DNA from: Halomonas halophila
GTDB lineage: Bacteria; Pseudomonadota; Gammaproteobacteria; Pseudomonadales; Halomonadaceae
Direction of reading: 5' to 3'
Length of the DNA: 64,000 bases
NCBI RefSeq assembly: GCF_030406665.1
Contig: NZ_CP129121.1
Span: forward strand, 1,364,001 to 1,428,000
Shown: positions 34,834-43,588 of the stretch, in pieces
Layout: the number at the start of each line of letters is the position of its first letter
Position numbering within the stretch: the stretch's first letter is position 1
The notes under the pieces: generated by a model
Seen by the model: the letters and a program-made list of their open reading frames with translations, nothing else
Told to the model about the DNA's origin: nothing
The model's database searches: none
Made by a program: the position numbers and the translations under genes

Positions 34834-37800
34834 TCAGTGCTGGGCCGGCAGCTCGTCCATCTCCCGTTCCAGGCGGCGGGCCACGTCGCCGGGCGAGCCG
34901 GTGCGCCGGGCCAGCAGGTCGTAGGCCACCGGTACCACGAACAGGGTGAAGAAGGTCGCCGCGGCCACGCCGGTGAAGATCACGGTGCCGATCACCAGAC
35001 GGGTCTCGGCGCCGGCGCCGCTGGAGAGGATCAGCGGCACCGAGCCGGCGATGGTGGTGGCCGAGGTCATCACGATGGGGCGCAGCCGGGTCATGGCGGC
35101 GCGCAGCAGGGCCTCGCGGAAGGCCGTGCCCTGGTCGCGCAGCTGATTGGCGAACTCCACGATCAGGATACCGTTCTTGGCCGCCAGGCCCACCAGCATC
35201 ACCAGTCCCACCTGGCTGTAGATGTTCAGCGACTGACCGGTGAGCCACAGCCCGAGCAGGGCGCCGCCGATGGCCAGTGGCACGGTGAGCATGATCACCA
35301 GCGGGTGGACGAAGCTCTCGAACTGGGCGGCCAGTACCAGGAACACCACCAGGGTGCCGAGCACCAGCAGGAAGGTGGTGGCGCCGCTGGACTCGCGATA
35401 GTCCCGTGCCTCGCCCTTGACGTCGGTCTGCACGCCAGGCGGCAGCACCTCGTCCACGGCATTTTCCAGGTAGGCCAATGCCTCGCCCATGGAATAGCCC
35501 TCGGCCAGGTCCGCCTGGACCGTGATCGCCCGTAGCCGGTTGTAGCGATTGAGCTGGCTGGGCCCGGCGTAGGTCTCGATCTCGACCAGGCTGGATAGCG
35601 GTATCAGCTCGCCGGTGCGCGCCGAGCGCACCCGCAGGCTTTCCAGGGCGCCCGGCGTCGGGGTGGCCCCGCGCTCGCTCTCGAGGATGACGTCGTACTC
35701 CTCGCCGCGGTCGGTGAAGCGGGTGACGGTCCGCCCGCCGAGCAGGGTCTCCAGGGTGCGGCCGATATCGCTGACGGTGACACCGAGGTCGGCCGCGCGG
35801 TTGTAATCGATGTTCACGCTGAGCTGAGGCTGGTTCTCCTCGTAGTCGCTCTCCAGGTTGAGCAGCCCCGGGTTGTCCTGGCGGATGTGATCCATCAGGG
35901 CGTCGCGCCAGGTCACCAGCTGCTCGTAGCTGCCGCCGCCGAGCACGAACTGCAGGCCCTGCTGGCTACCGCCACCGAACCCCTGGGGCATGATCGGGAA
36001 CGCACGGATGCCGGGGAGCCCGGCCAGGTCCCGGCGTACCTCGTTCAGCACCGGGCCGGCCGGGCCGCGCTCGTCCCAGTCGGCGAGGCCGACGATGGCG
36101 AAACCGGAGTTGAAGTTCTCGGTGCGCCCGCGCCCGCGGGGCGACATGACCATCACGTCCTCGACCTCGCCGTCCTCGCGCAGCGGCAATAGCCGGGCCT
36201 CCACCTCGTCCATGTAGTCCTCCATGTACGAGAAGGTGGCGCCGGGCGGGCCATTGATCAGCACGAAGAAGCTGCCGCGGTCCTCCTGCGGGGTGTATTC
36301 CGCCGGCAGCTGGGGATAGAGCCAGGCGATGGCCGCGATCAGTCCCACGAAGCCTGCCACCACCAGCCAGCGCAGCCTGAGCACCGCCTCCAGGCAGCGT
36401 CGGTAGACCTCCTGGGCCCAGTTCAGCCCGCCGTCGACCCAGTGGGCGAGGCGGCCCTCGTACAGGCTCGGCGAGAGGATCTTGGAGGCCATCATCGGGC
36501 TCAGCGTCAGGGCCAGCAGCGACGAGATGGCCACCGCCGCCGAGAGCGTCAGCGCGAACTCGGTGAACAGCTTGCCGACGTCGCCCTGAATGAAGCTCAG
36601 CGGCACGAACACCGCGATCAGCACCAGGCTGGTGGCGATCACCGCAAAGGCCAGCTGGCGCGCGCCGCGGTAGGCGGCGACCAGCGGCGTCTCGCCGTAG
36701 AGATGCATGCGCCGGTGGATGTTCTCGAGTACCACGATGGCGTCGTCCACCACCAGGCCGATGGCCAGCACCAGGGCCAGCAGGGTCAGCAGGTTGATGG
36801 TGAAGCCCATGGCCGCCAGGGCGGCGAAGGTGCCGATCAGCGTCACCGGCACCGTGACCGCCGGCACCAGGGTGGTGCGCAGGTTGCCGAGGAAGACGAA
36901 GATCACCACCACCACCAGGCCGATGGCGATCAGCAGCGTGCTGACCACCTCGCGGATGGCGCCGGAGACGAAGGTGGAGGCGTCGTAGTTGACCGCCAGG
37001 CTCATGCCGTCGGGCAGCCGCGGCCCGACCCGCTCGACCTCGGCGCGCACCGCGTCGGAGAGCGCCATCACGTTGGCGGTGGACTGCTTGATCATGCCCA
37101 GGCCGACCACCGTCTGGCCGTTGCCGCGGAACAGCGAGCGCTCCTCGACGGTGCCTAGCTCCACCCGTGCGACGTCGGCCAGGCGCACCAGATAGCCGCC
37201 TTCGCCGCGGTCGAGCACCAGCTCGCGGAAGTCCTCGGGGCTGGCGAAGCTGCGCGGCAGACGCACGATGAACTGGCGGTCGGCAGATTCCACGGCGCCG
37301 CCGGGCAGCTCGACGTTTTCCTCGCGCAGGGCGCTCTCGACGTCGCTGACCGCCAGCCCGCGGGCGGCGAGGGCGTCGTTGTCCAGCCACACGCGCATGG
37401 CGTATTCGCGGCCGCCGCCGACGTACACCCCGGAGACGCCTTCCTGCACCGAGAAGCCGTCGACCAGATAGCGCTCGGCGTAGTCGGTCAACTCGGCGGT
37501 GGTGTAGCCCTCGCCGGAGAGCATCAGCCACATCACCATCTCGGAGCTGGTGTCCTCCTTGCGCACCTCCGGCGGGTCGGCTTCTTCGGGCAGATTGTCG
37601 GCGGCGCCGGAGATGCGGTCGCGCACGTCGTTGGCGGCGGCATCCACATCGGTGTTCAGGCCGAACTCGATGGTGATGCTGGAGTTGCCGTCGCTGCTGG
37701 TGGAGGAGATCACCTCGATGCCGGCGATGCCGGCGACGCGTTCCTCCAGCACCTGGGTGATGCGGGTCTCCACCACCTCGGCGTTGGCCCCGGGGTAGGA

Positions 37801-37947
37801 GGTGCTGATGCTGACGATCGGCGGATCGATGGTGGGGTATTCCTGCAGCGGCAGGCGGGTCAGGGCCAGCAGGCCGAAGGCGACGATCAGCGCCGCCATG
37901 ACGATGGCCAGCACCGGTCGCTGGACGGAGATGTCGGACAGTCGCAT
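34834..37947 (-). CDS. RND efflux permease, HAE1 family
   Basis: A 1037-residue inner-membrane proton-driven exporter with twelve transmembrane helices and two large periplasmic loops. The N-terminus MRLSDISVQRPVLAIVMAAL, TRLPLQEYPTIDPPIVSIST and TDVDAAANDVRDRISGAADNLP, and the helix 4 region LALVLAIGLVVDDAIVVLENIHRR with the proton-relay aspartates, are all typical. Substrates (drugs, detergents or others) cannot be predicted. Its start overlaps the adaptor gene stop at 37947. No TolC-like gene is present nearby, so it probably uses a TolC encoded elsewhere. Confidence 0.94.
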   Translation of the reverse strand: MRLSDISVQRPVLAIVMAALIVAFGLLALTRLPLQEYPTIDPPIVSISTSYPGANAEVVETRITQVLEERVAGIAGIEVISSTSSDGNSSITIEFGLNTDVDAAANDVRDRISGAADNLPEEADPPEVRKEDTSSEMVMWLMLSGEGYTTAELTDYAERYLVDGFSVQEGVSGVYVGGGREYAMRVWLDNDALAARGLAVSDVESALREENVELPGGAVESADRQFIVRLPRSFASPEDFRELVLDRGEGGYLVRLADVARVELGTVEERSLFRGNGQTVVGLGMIKQSTANVMALSDAVRAEVERVGPRLPDGMSLAVNYDASTFVSGAIREVVSTLLIAIGLVVVVIFVFLGNLRTTLVPAVTVPVTLIGTFAALAAMGFTINLLTLLALVLAIGLVVDDAIVVLENIHRRMHLYGETPLVAAYRGARQLAFAVIATSLVLIAVFVPLSFIQGDVGKLFTEFALTLSAAVAISSLLALTLSPMMASKILSPSLYEGRLAHWVDGGLNWAQEVYRRCLEAVLRLRWLVVAGFVGLIAAIAWLYPQLPAEYTPQEDRGSFFVLINGPPGATFSYMEDYMDEVEARLLPLREDGEVEDVMVMSPRGRGRTENFNSGFAIVGLADWDERGPAGPVLNEVRRDLAGLPGIRAFPIMPQGFGGGSQQGLQFVLGGGSYEQLVTWRDALMDHIRQDNPGLLNLESDYEENQPQLSVNIDYNRAADLGVTVSDIGRTLETLLGGRTVTRFTDRGEEYDVILESERGATPTPGALESLRVRSARTGELIPLSSLVEIETYAGPSQLNRYNRLRAITVQADLAEGYSMGEALAYLENAVDEVLPPGVQTDVKGEARDYRESSGATTFLLVLGTLVVFLVLAAQFESFVHPLVIMLTVPLAIGGALLGLWLTGQSLNIYSQVGLVMLVGLAAKNGILIVEFANQLRDQGTAFREALLRAAMTRLRPIVMTSATTIAGSVPLILSSGAGAETRLVIGTVIFTGVAAATFFTLFVVPVAYDLLARRTGSPGDVARRLEREMDELPAQH

Positions 37948-39089
37948 CAGGCGTCATCTCCGTCGCGGGTCGCGCGCAGGATGTCGCTGACGCTGGTGGT
38001 GTCGTCGGCGATACCGATCAGCTCCACGCTGGAAGCGTCGTGCAGGCGATCGGCGCCGTGGCTGACCACCAGGTCGCCGGGGGCCAGGCCCTCGATGACC
38101 TCCACCTCGCCGCGTCGGCGTGCGCCCACGGCGATCTCGCGGCGCTCCACGCTGCCGTCTTCCGTTGAGGTGATCACCCATACCCACTGACGGCTCCCCT
38201 CGGGGACCACGGCGGACTCAGGGATCACCAGTGTCTGGCGCGGACGGCGGTCGAGGGTGACGCGCATCAGCATGCCGGGTCGCAGCAGCCGCTCGTCGTT
38301 GTCGAGCATGGCCCTCACGCTGACGCTGCGGCTGGCCGGATCGATCCGGGAGTCGATGATGGCAATCTCGCCCTCGAACACGCGCTCCGGATAGGCGGCG
38401 GTAGTGGCGCTCAGCGTCAGCCCCTCGGCCAGGGCGCTGAGCTGGACCTCCGGCACCTCGAAGTCGAGCTTCATGCGCGAGACGTCGTCCAGGGTGGCCA
38501 GCTCGTCGCCCGGCGAGACCAGTGCGCCCACGCTGAGGCCGCGCACGCCGACCACGCCGTCGAAGGGCGCGGTGATGCGATAGTCGTCGAGTCGCGCGCG
38601 CAGCCCCTGGAGGGTGGCATCCACCTGCTGCAGCTGGGCGCGGCTGTCCTCGATGTCGGCCCGGGGGGCCAGGTTGCGTTCCTGCAGCTGGGCCAGGCGG
38701 TCGACGGCGTTCTGGCGCTCGACGCGCAGCGCCTGGGCCTCGCGCAGCGACGCCCGTTCCTCGGCGTCGGACAGCTCGACCAGCACGTCGCCGCGGCTGA
38801 CCGTCTCGCCGCCCTCGAAGTTGATCGCCGTCACCGTGTCGGTGACCGTGGACGACAGCGTCACACTCTCGTTGGCGGCCAGGGTGCCGAGCGATTCCAG
38901 CGGGTCCGACCAGGCCTCCAGGCCGGCCTCGGCGCCGATCACCGGCGTCGGCGGCATGCCGGCGGGCTGGGCGAGGGCGGCCGGGGCCAGAAACGTCAGC
39001 GCCGAGCAGAGGGCGAGCAGCAGCAGGCTCGGCATGGCCGGCCCGGATCGGTGGAGCCTGGCGCGGCGCGTGGCGAATGCGTGGTTCAT
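37947..39089 (-). CDS. RND periplasmic adaptor (membrane fusion protein)
   Basis: A 380-residue HlyD/AcrA-type protein with a signal peptide ending near LAPAALAQPAG (about residue 43). The lipoyl halves (NFEGGETVSRGDVLVELSD and TAPFDGVVGVRGLSVGALVSPGDELATLDD) flank a coiled-coil hairpin (about residues 110-160). No lipobox cysteine is seen, so it may be secreted without lipidation. It is the first gene of the two-gene pump operon and overlaps the permease gene. The start at 39089 is long; Met19 is another option. Confidence 0.9.
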   Translation of the reverse strand: MNHAFATRRARLHRSGPAMPSLLLLALCSALTFLAPAALAQPAGMPPTPVIGAEAGLEAWSDPLESLGTLAANESVTLSSTVTDTVTAINFEGGETVSRGDVLVELSDAEERASLREAQALRVERQNAVDRLAQLQERNLAPRADIEDSRAQLQQVDATLQGLRARLDDYRITAPFDGVVGVRGLSVGALVSPGDELATLDDVSRMKLDFEVPEVQLSALAEGLTLSATTAAYPERVFEGEIAIIDSRIDPASRSVSVRAMLDNDERLLRPGMLMRVTLDRRPRQTLVIPESAVVPEGSRQWVWVITSTEDGSVERREIAVGARRRGEVEVIEGLAPGDLVVSHGADRLHDASSVELIGIADDTTSVSDILRATRDGDDA

Positions 39090-39365
39090 GAGCGAGTGTC
39101 CGAAAGAGAGGCGTCGGCCCTGACAGGGGAGAGGGTCGAGTGGTGATACGAAAAACGTCGAAGAATGGCGACAGCATGCCTCAAGCCGGGCGCCAGGATG
39201 TCAACGCGACGCGCTTTGCACAATGTTTTCGCAACTCGTTCTCCCTGCGACAACACGCCGTTGCGCGAGGCGCGTCGTGGCGGGCTCGCGCCGACAGGCT
39301 CTGGTACCATGTCGCCCTTTTGCGGGCGTCCGCCCCGGGCGCGGTCCGGTGGCATGGGGAGTGAG

Positions 39366-40553
39366 ATGAGTAGTGGCATGACGTATGACGTGGTGATTAT
39401 CGGCGCTGGCGCCGCTGGCTTGATGTGCGCGCTGACCGCCGGCTATGCCGGACGGTCGGTGCTGGTCATCGATCATGCCAACAAGGCCGGCAAGAAGATC
39501 CTGATGTCCGGCGGCGGGCGCTGCAACTTCACCAACCTCGATACTGCCCCGGCCCACTTTTTCTCCAGCAATCCCCACTTCTGCATCTCGGCGCTCAAGC
39601 GCTACCGGCCGGAGCACTTCGTCGAGCTGGTCGAGCGCCACGGCCTGGAGCACGTGGAGAAGGCGCCGGGGCAGCTTTTCTGTGCCGACTCGGCCAAGGA
39701 CCTGCTGGCGGTGCTGCTCACCGAATGCGACTGGGCGGGCGTCGAGATCCGCCTCAAGACCTCCGTCGAGTCACTCGAGCGCCAGGGCGAGGGCATGCGG
39801 CTCGACACCTCCGCCGGGCGCATCGAGGCCGGGGCGGTGGTGGTCGCCACCGGCGGGCTGTCGATCCCGACCCTCGGCGCCAGCGGCTTCGGCTACGAGA
39901 TCGCCCGCCAGTTCGGCCTCGAGGTGACCGACACCCGGGCCGCCCTGGTGCCCTTCACCCTGACCTCGGCCTGGAAGGAACGCACCGCGGCGCTGTCCGG
40001 GCTCTCCACCGAGGTGGTGGCGCGCTGCCGCGACGGCGAATACCGCGAGCCGATGCTGTTCACCCACCGCGGGCTGTCCGGGCCAGCGCTGCTGCAGGTC
40101 TCCAGCCACTGGCATCCCGGTGATGAGCTGGCCATCGATCTGCTGCCCGGGGAGTCGGCCTTCGAGGGGCTGGCGGCCGCCCGGCGCGAGGCGCCGAAAC
40201 GGCGCCTCTCCACCTGGCTCGGCGAGCGCCTGCCGCGGCGCCTGGCCCAGGCGCTGGTCGAATGGCATGGCGGCGACGGCCCCATGGCCGAACGCTCCAA
40301 TGCGGACCTTGAGGCCTGGGCCTCACGCCTCAACGACTGGCGGATCAAGCCCGCCGGCACCGAGGGCTGGCGCACCGCCGAGGTCACCATGGGCGGCGTC
40401 GACACCCGGGCGCTGTCGTCGAAGACCTTCGAGGTCAACGGTCTGCCCCAGCTGCGCTTCATCGGCGAGGTGCTGGACGTCACCGGCCAGCTCGGCGGCT
40501 ACAATTTCCAGTGGGCCTGGGCGTCCGGTGTGGCCTGCGGCCAAGCGGTCTAG
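39366..40553 (+). CDS. HI0933/YhiN-family flavoprotein (NAD(P)/FAD-dependent oxidoreductase)
   Basis: A 395-residue protein with an N-terminal FAD-binding Rossmann motif (DVVIIGAGAAGLMCALTAGYAG), the family signature GKKILMSGGGRCNFTNL and the C-terminal FEVNGLPQLRFIGEVLDVTG, then GGYNFQWAWASGVACGQ. Family members are widespread; the reaction is not firmly known. The ATG at 39366 follows GGGGAG closely; the ATG at 39378 is an alternative. It is divergent from the RND operon. Confidence 0.88.
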   Translation: MSSGMTYDVVIIGAGAAGLMCALTAGYAGRSVLVIDHANKAGKKILMSGGGRCNFTNLDTAPAHFFSSNPHFCISALKRYRPEHFVELVERHGLEHVEKAPGQLFCADSAKDLLAVLLTECDWAGVEIRLKTSVESLERQGEGMRLDTSAGRIEAGAVVVATGGLSIPTLGASGFGYEIARQFGLEVTDTRAALVPFTLTSAWKERTAALSGLSTEVVARCRDGEYREPMLFTHRGLSGPALLQVSSHWHPGDELAIDLLPGESAFEGLAAARREAPKRRLSTWLGERLPRRLAQALVEWHGGDGPMAERSNADLEAWASRLNDWRIKPAGTEGWRTAEVTMGGVDTRALSSKTFEVNGLPQLRFIGEVLDVTGQLGGYNFQWAWASGVACGQAV

Positions 40554-40643
40554 GTCTTCTGCTCGGGCAAGACTCCTCATGCTATCAATGGTTTAGGCCG
40601 GCCTATACTGGGGGTATCGCTCGCCACCGGAGGGAAGGTCGTC

Positions 40644-41624
40644 ATGAGCAAACCGCTGCATCGCAAGCGTCTGAATCGCGTGGTCGGGCGTCAGGGGCTG
40701 GTCCTGCTGGCCCAGGCCCGGTCGGCCTGGCCGCGCATCGAGGACCCCGAGGACAGCGAGGGGCTGCACGACTTTCGGGTGGCGCTGCGCCGCCTGCGTT
40801 CCTGGCTCAAGGCCTACCGCGGCTATCCGGGCGTGGCGATTCCCAAGACGCAGCGGCGTCGTCTGCGCGACCTGGCCCGGGCCACCAATGAGGCCCGCGA
40901 CGGCGAGGTGATGCTGGCCTGGCTAGAGGCCGAGCGGCCGTCGCTGGGCAACGCCGAGCGCGGCGCCGTCGATTGGTGGAGCGAGCGGCTGAGGGCCCGG
41001 GTCGAGGCCGATTATGCCGAGGCCCGCTGCGTGCTGGAGGCGGGGTTTCCGGGGCTCGATCGCGAGCTCGGCGAGACCCTGGCGGCACTGGCGAAGAAGG
41101 GCGGTGGGCCCCGCTTCGGCGAGGCGACGGCCCGTGAGCTGGCCGCCCTGCGCGAGACCCTGACCGCGGAGATCGCCGCCATCGACTCCCCGGAGTCGCA
41201 GGAGGCGCTGCATCGTCCGCGCATCACCGGCAAGCGCATCCGCTACCTGCTGAAGCCCTGGAAGGGGGAGGCGCCGATCTTCGATGAGGCGGAGAAGGCC
41301 ATGAAGGCGTTCCAGGATGCCTTCGGCGTGCTGCACGACGACCTGGTGCGGGAACCGGCCCTGACGGCGGCGGCCGCCGCCCATGCCGAGGAGGAGGCGC
41401 GGGAGAAGCTGGTGCTGGCGGCCGAGGGCGAGGAGGCTCGGGCCGCGGCGCCGCGTCATCTGCGCGGCTTCATGGGGCTGGCGAGGGCCCATCGCGAACG
41501 TCGCCTGGCCCACTACGACCGCGTCCTGGAGGTGGCGCGCTCGGCCGGGCCGGGCGACCAGGGAGGGCCGCTGACGCTGGCAGACTGGCTGGAAGCGGCC
41601 CTCGCCGCCATGCGCGTCGACTGA
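40644..41624 (+). CDS. CHAD-domain protein
   Basis: A 326-residue, mostly helical protein of the CHAD (conserved histidine alpha-helical) family. Two helical repeats each hold the family His and basic residues: LHDFRVALRRLRSWLKAYRG and ALHRPRITGKRIRYLLKPWKG. CHAD domains bind inorganic polyphosphate. No CYTH domain is fused to it, and no polyphosphate kinase or phosphatase gene is next to it. It lies 90 bp after the flavoprotein gene and converges on the ParA gene. Confidence 0.88.
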   Translation: MSKPLHRKRLNRVVGRQGLVLLAQARSAWPRIEDPEDSEGLHDFRVALRRLRSWLKAYRGYPGVAIPKTQRRRLRDLARATNEARDGEVMLAWLEAERPSLGNAERGAVDWWSERLRARVEADYAEARCVLEAGFPGLDRELGETLAALAKKGGGPRFGEATARELAALRETLTAEIAAIDSPESQEALHRPRITGKRIRYLLKPWKGEAPIFDEAEKAMKAFQDAFGVLHDDLVREPALTAAAAAHAEEEAREKLVLAAEGEEARAAAPRHLRGFMGLARAHRERRLAHYDRVLEVARSAGPGDQGGPLTLADWLEAALAAMRVD

Positions 41625-41647
41625 GCGCGCAGAACGGGGGCGGCGCC

Positions 41648-42382
41648 TCAGCGCAGGCGCTGCTCGATCTCCCGCCACAGGGCGGTGTAGGCCTTGGCCG
41701 CGGCGGTGCGCGGGGCGTAGTCGCGCACCGGGGCACGCTCCAGGCCCATGCGTTCCACCGCACTGGCCGAGGGAATATCGATCGACAGCCGCAGCGGCCA
41801 GCGTTCATGGAAGCCGTCCATGACCTGGCGGTGCAGGGTGCGTCGGCGATCGGTGAGGGTGATGAAGGGCCACACCGTGCAAGCGATGTCGTGGTCGTCG
41901 AGGAAGTCCTGAAGCTGGTCCAGGGTACGCAGCGACAATACCGTCGGCACCACGGGCACGAGCAGGGCGTCGACGCTGGAGAAGATGTTCTCCGAGAGAT
42001 GCGAGAGGCTGGGCGGGCAATCGAGGATCACCAGGTCGTAGTCGTCGCGCACCGGCTTGAGAATCCGACGCAGGTGGCTGCCGTCACGCTTGGCGAGCAG
42101 GGCATCCATCTCGCGTGACGCCAGCGCCGCCGGCAGCAGGTCGAGCCCCTCGATCTGGGTGGCGCGAATGGCCTTGTCGAAGGATGCCTTGCCCTTGACC
42201 AGCTTGTCCACGCCGCCGCGAACCTTCGGTTTGACGCGCAGATAGAAGCTGGTGGCCGCCTGGGGGTCAAGATCCCAGAGCAGTACGCGATATCCCGCTC
42301 GAGCCGCTTCCGCGGCCAGGTTGACGGCGGAGGCCGTCTTGCCGACGCCGCCCTTGATGCTATAGAGCGCCAGCATGCGCAT
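41648..42382 (-). CDS. Orphan ParA-family ATPase
   Basis: A 244-residue P-loop ATPase with the deviant Walker A YSIKGGVGKTASAVNLA (KGGVGKT with the signature lysine), LLWDLDPQAA (Walker A-prime) and VILDCPPSLSHL (Walker B). No parB or parS-like sequence is nearby, so it is not a chromosome-partition pair. Similar orphan ParA proteins position cellular cargo. The start at 42382 was chosen because AGGA lies about ten bases upstream and the reading MRMLALYSIKGGVGK fits the family; the in-frame GTG at 42412 and ATG at 42391 are less well supported. Confidence 0.85.
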   Translation of the reverse strand: MRMLALYSIKGGVGKTASAVNLAAEAARAGYRVLLWDLDPQAATSFYLRVKPKVRGGVDKLVKGKASFDKAIRATQIEGLDLLPAALASREMDALLAKRDGSHLRRILKPVRDDYDLVILDCPPSLSHLSENIFSSVDALLVPVVPTVLSLRTLDQLQDFLDDHDIACTVWPFITLTDRRRTLHRQVMDGFHERWPLRLSIDIPSASAVERMGLERAPVRDYAPRTAAAKAYTALWREIEQRLR

Positions 42383-42487
42383 GGGGTCCATGTCCTGTCG
42401 TCGTTCCGTCACGTTGTCGAAACAAAATCATAACAGGCCTGCCATGTCAGTGTGTTACGGCAGGATGATAATCACGTCGAGGTGGCA

Positions 42488-42781
42488 TCAGGGCAGTGGC
42501 AGGAAGCGCTGCAGCCGCTTCAGCCGCCGTGCGGTGACCGCGACGAACAGCGAGCGCCTGGCCAGTCGCTTGGCCGCCGCGGGATGACGCAGCGACCAAA
42601 AGAGCAGCAGGGCGCCGCCACCCACGGCGGGCAGCCGGTAGCGCTGAAGGGATTGCCAGCCGGCCTCGAGCGGGCGGGCGGCCTGGTGCCAGTGCTCGGA
42701 CTCGACCAGCAGGTCGAGGCGCTGCTGTTCGATGGCGGCCTCCAGGGCTGCCTTGCGGGCTCGACGCTCGGCGTTGGTCAT
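42488..42781 (-). CDS. yqjK: YqjK-like protein
   Basis: A 97-residue basic protein with a helical N-terminus (MTNAERRARKAALEAAIEQQRLDLL) and one weakly hydrophobic segment (LPAVGGGALLLFWSLRH). It resembles E. coli YqjK, a small protein of unknown function. It is the last gene of the yqjD-yqjE-yqjK group, three bases after yqjE. Confidence 0.75.
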   Translation of the reverse strand: MTNAERRARKAALEAAIEQQRLDLLVESEHWHQAARPLEAGWQSLQRYRLPAVGGGALLLFWSLRHPAAAKRLARRSLFVAVTARRLKRLQRFLPLP

Positions 42782-42784
42782 CGA

Positions 42785-43180
42785 TCAGCGCTCCTCGCTC
42801 CGGGTCTCCATCAGCTCGCGGTCCATCGCCAGATGCTTGAGAGTGTCGACCAGCAGGGTGCGGCGCCGAGCCAGATGCATCACCCAGCCCGCCAGCCCCA
42901 GGCCGCCGATCAGCAGCACCGCGGCGCAGCCGCCGATGGCGGCCAGCCGGTAACTGTCCCAGAAGGCGACGATGATCAGGGTGGTGAGCGCGCCGAGCCC
43001 CAGCAGCAGCAGCAGCAAGCTGATGCCGGCCAGCAGCAGCAGGGTGACGAGTCGTGCGCGCTCTTCCTCGAGCTCCAGCACGGCGAGACGCAGACGCGTC
43101 TCGCCGGTGGCGACCAGGCTGCCCAGCAGCCGCTTGCCGGCGCCGAACAGTCGCTGAGCCGGTCCCTGGCCCTCCGACAT
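42785..43180 (-). CDS. yqjE: YqjE-like inner-membrane protein (phage holin family fold)
   Basis: A 131-residue protein with two long hydrophobic helices (LVTLLLLAGISLLLLLLGLGAL and LAAIGGCAAVLLIGGLGLAGW), as in the YqjE/holin-like superfamily. It overlaps the stop of yqjD by one base (43180) and is followed by yqjK. E. coli YqjE co-localises with YqjD at the membrane. Confidence 0.83.
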   Translation of the reverse strand: MSEGQGPAQRLFGAGKRLLGSLVATGETRLRLAVLELEEERARLVTLLLLAGISLLLLLLGLGALTTLIIVAFWDSYRLAAIGGCAAVLLIGGLGLAGWVMHLARRRTLLVDTLKHLAMDRELMETRSEER

Positions 43181-43512
43181 CAGCGCCGCCCGATCAGCAT
43201 GCCGACGACCACGCCGACGGCGGCGCCGATGCCGATGCTGGTCCAGGGGTTGTCGCGGACGTAGCGGTCGCAGGCGTCGGCCTGCTGGGTAACGGCCTCG
43301 CGGGTGTCGCGGTAGGCGCGCTCGCCGCGGGCCTCGAGCCGGGCGCGGGTCTCGCTGAGGCGCTTCTCGGCCCGCTCGCGCAGCTCCTTGATGTTGTGGC
43401 GGGAATCGTCGGCCGTGGCGTTGACCAGCTCCTCGACGGTCTGCGAGAGATGCTGCAGGTCTTCCTTGAGCTGTTCGGTGGTCTCACGGGTATGGGACGT
43501 ATGGTCGCTCAT
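43180..43512 (-). CDS. yqjD: YqjD/ElaB-type DUF883 protein
   Basis: A 110-residue protein with a long amphipathic helix and a C-terminal membrane segment ending in GIGAAVGVVVGMLIGRR. YqjD in E. coli tethers ribosomes to the membrane in stationary phase under RpoS control. The segment DRYVRDNPWTSIGIGAAVG is the family hallmark. It is the first gene of the yqjDEK operon and has an RpoS-like -10 upstream. Confidence 0.88.
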   Translation of the reverse strand: MSDHTSHTRETTEQLKEDLQHLSQTVEELVNATADDSRHNIKELRERAEKRLSETRARLEARGERAYRDTREAVTQQADACDRYVRDNPWTSIGIGAAVGVVVGMLIGRR

Positions 43513-43543
43513 CGGGTCTTCCTCTGACGGTGCGTGACAGGCC

Positions 43544-43552
43544 CAGCATAGC
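43544..43552 (-). promoter_or_regulatory. RpoS-like -10 element of yqjDEK
   Basis: On the minus strand this reads GCTATGCTG, close to the sigma-S extended -10 (KCTAYRCT), about 32 bases upstream of the yqjD start. No strong -35 is visible. Confidence 0.4.
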
Positions 43553-43588
43553 AGCCGTTGTCGGGGGTGCGTAATGACCGGGCACAGG

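Noticed and set aside
34051..35535. A 494-codon plus-strand frame running from the gene-free stretch into the RND permease region
   Set aside because: Most of it is antisense to two genes with strong family matches and it has no domain of its own.
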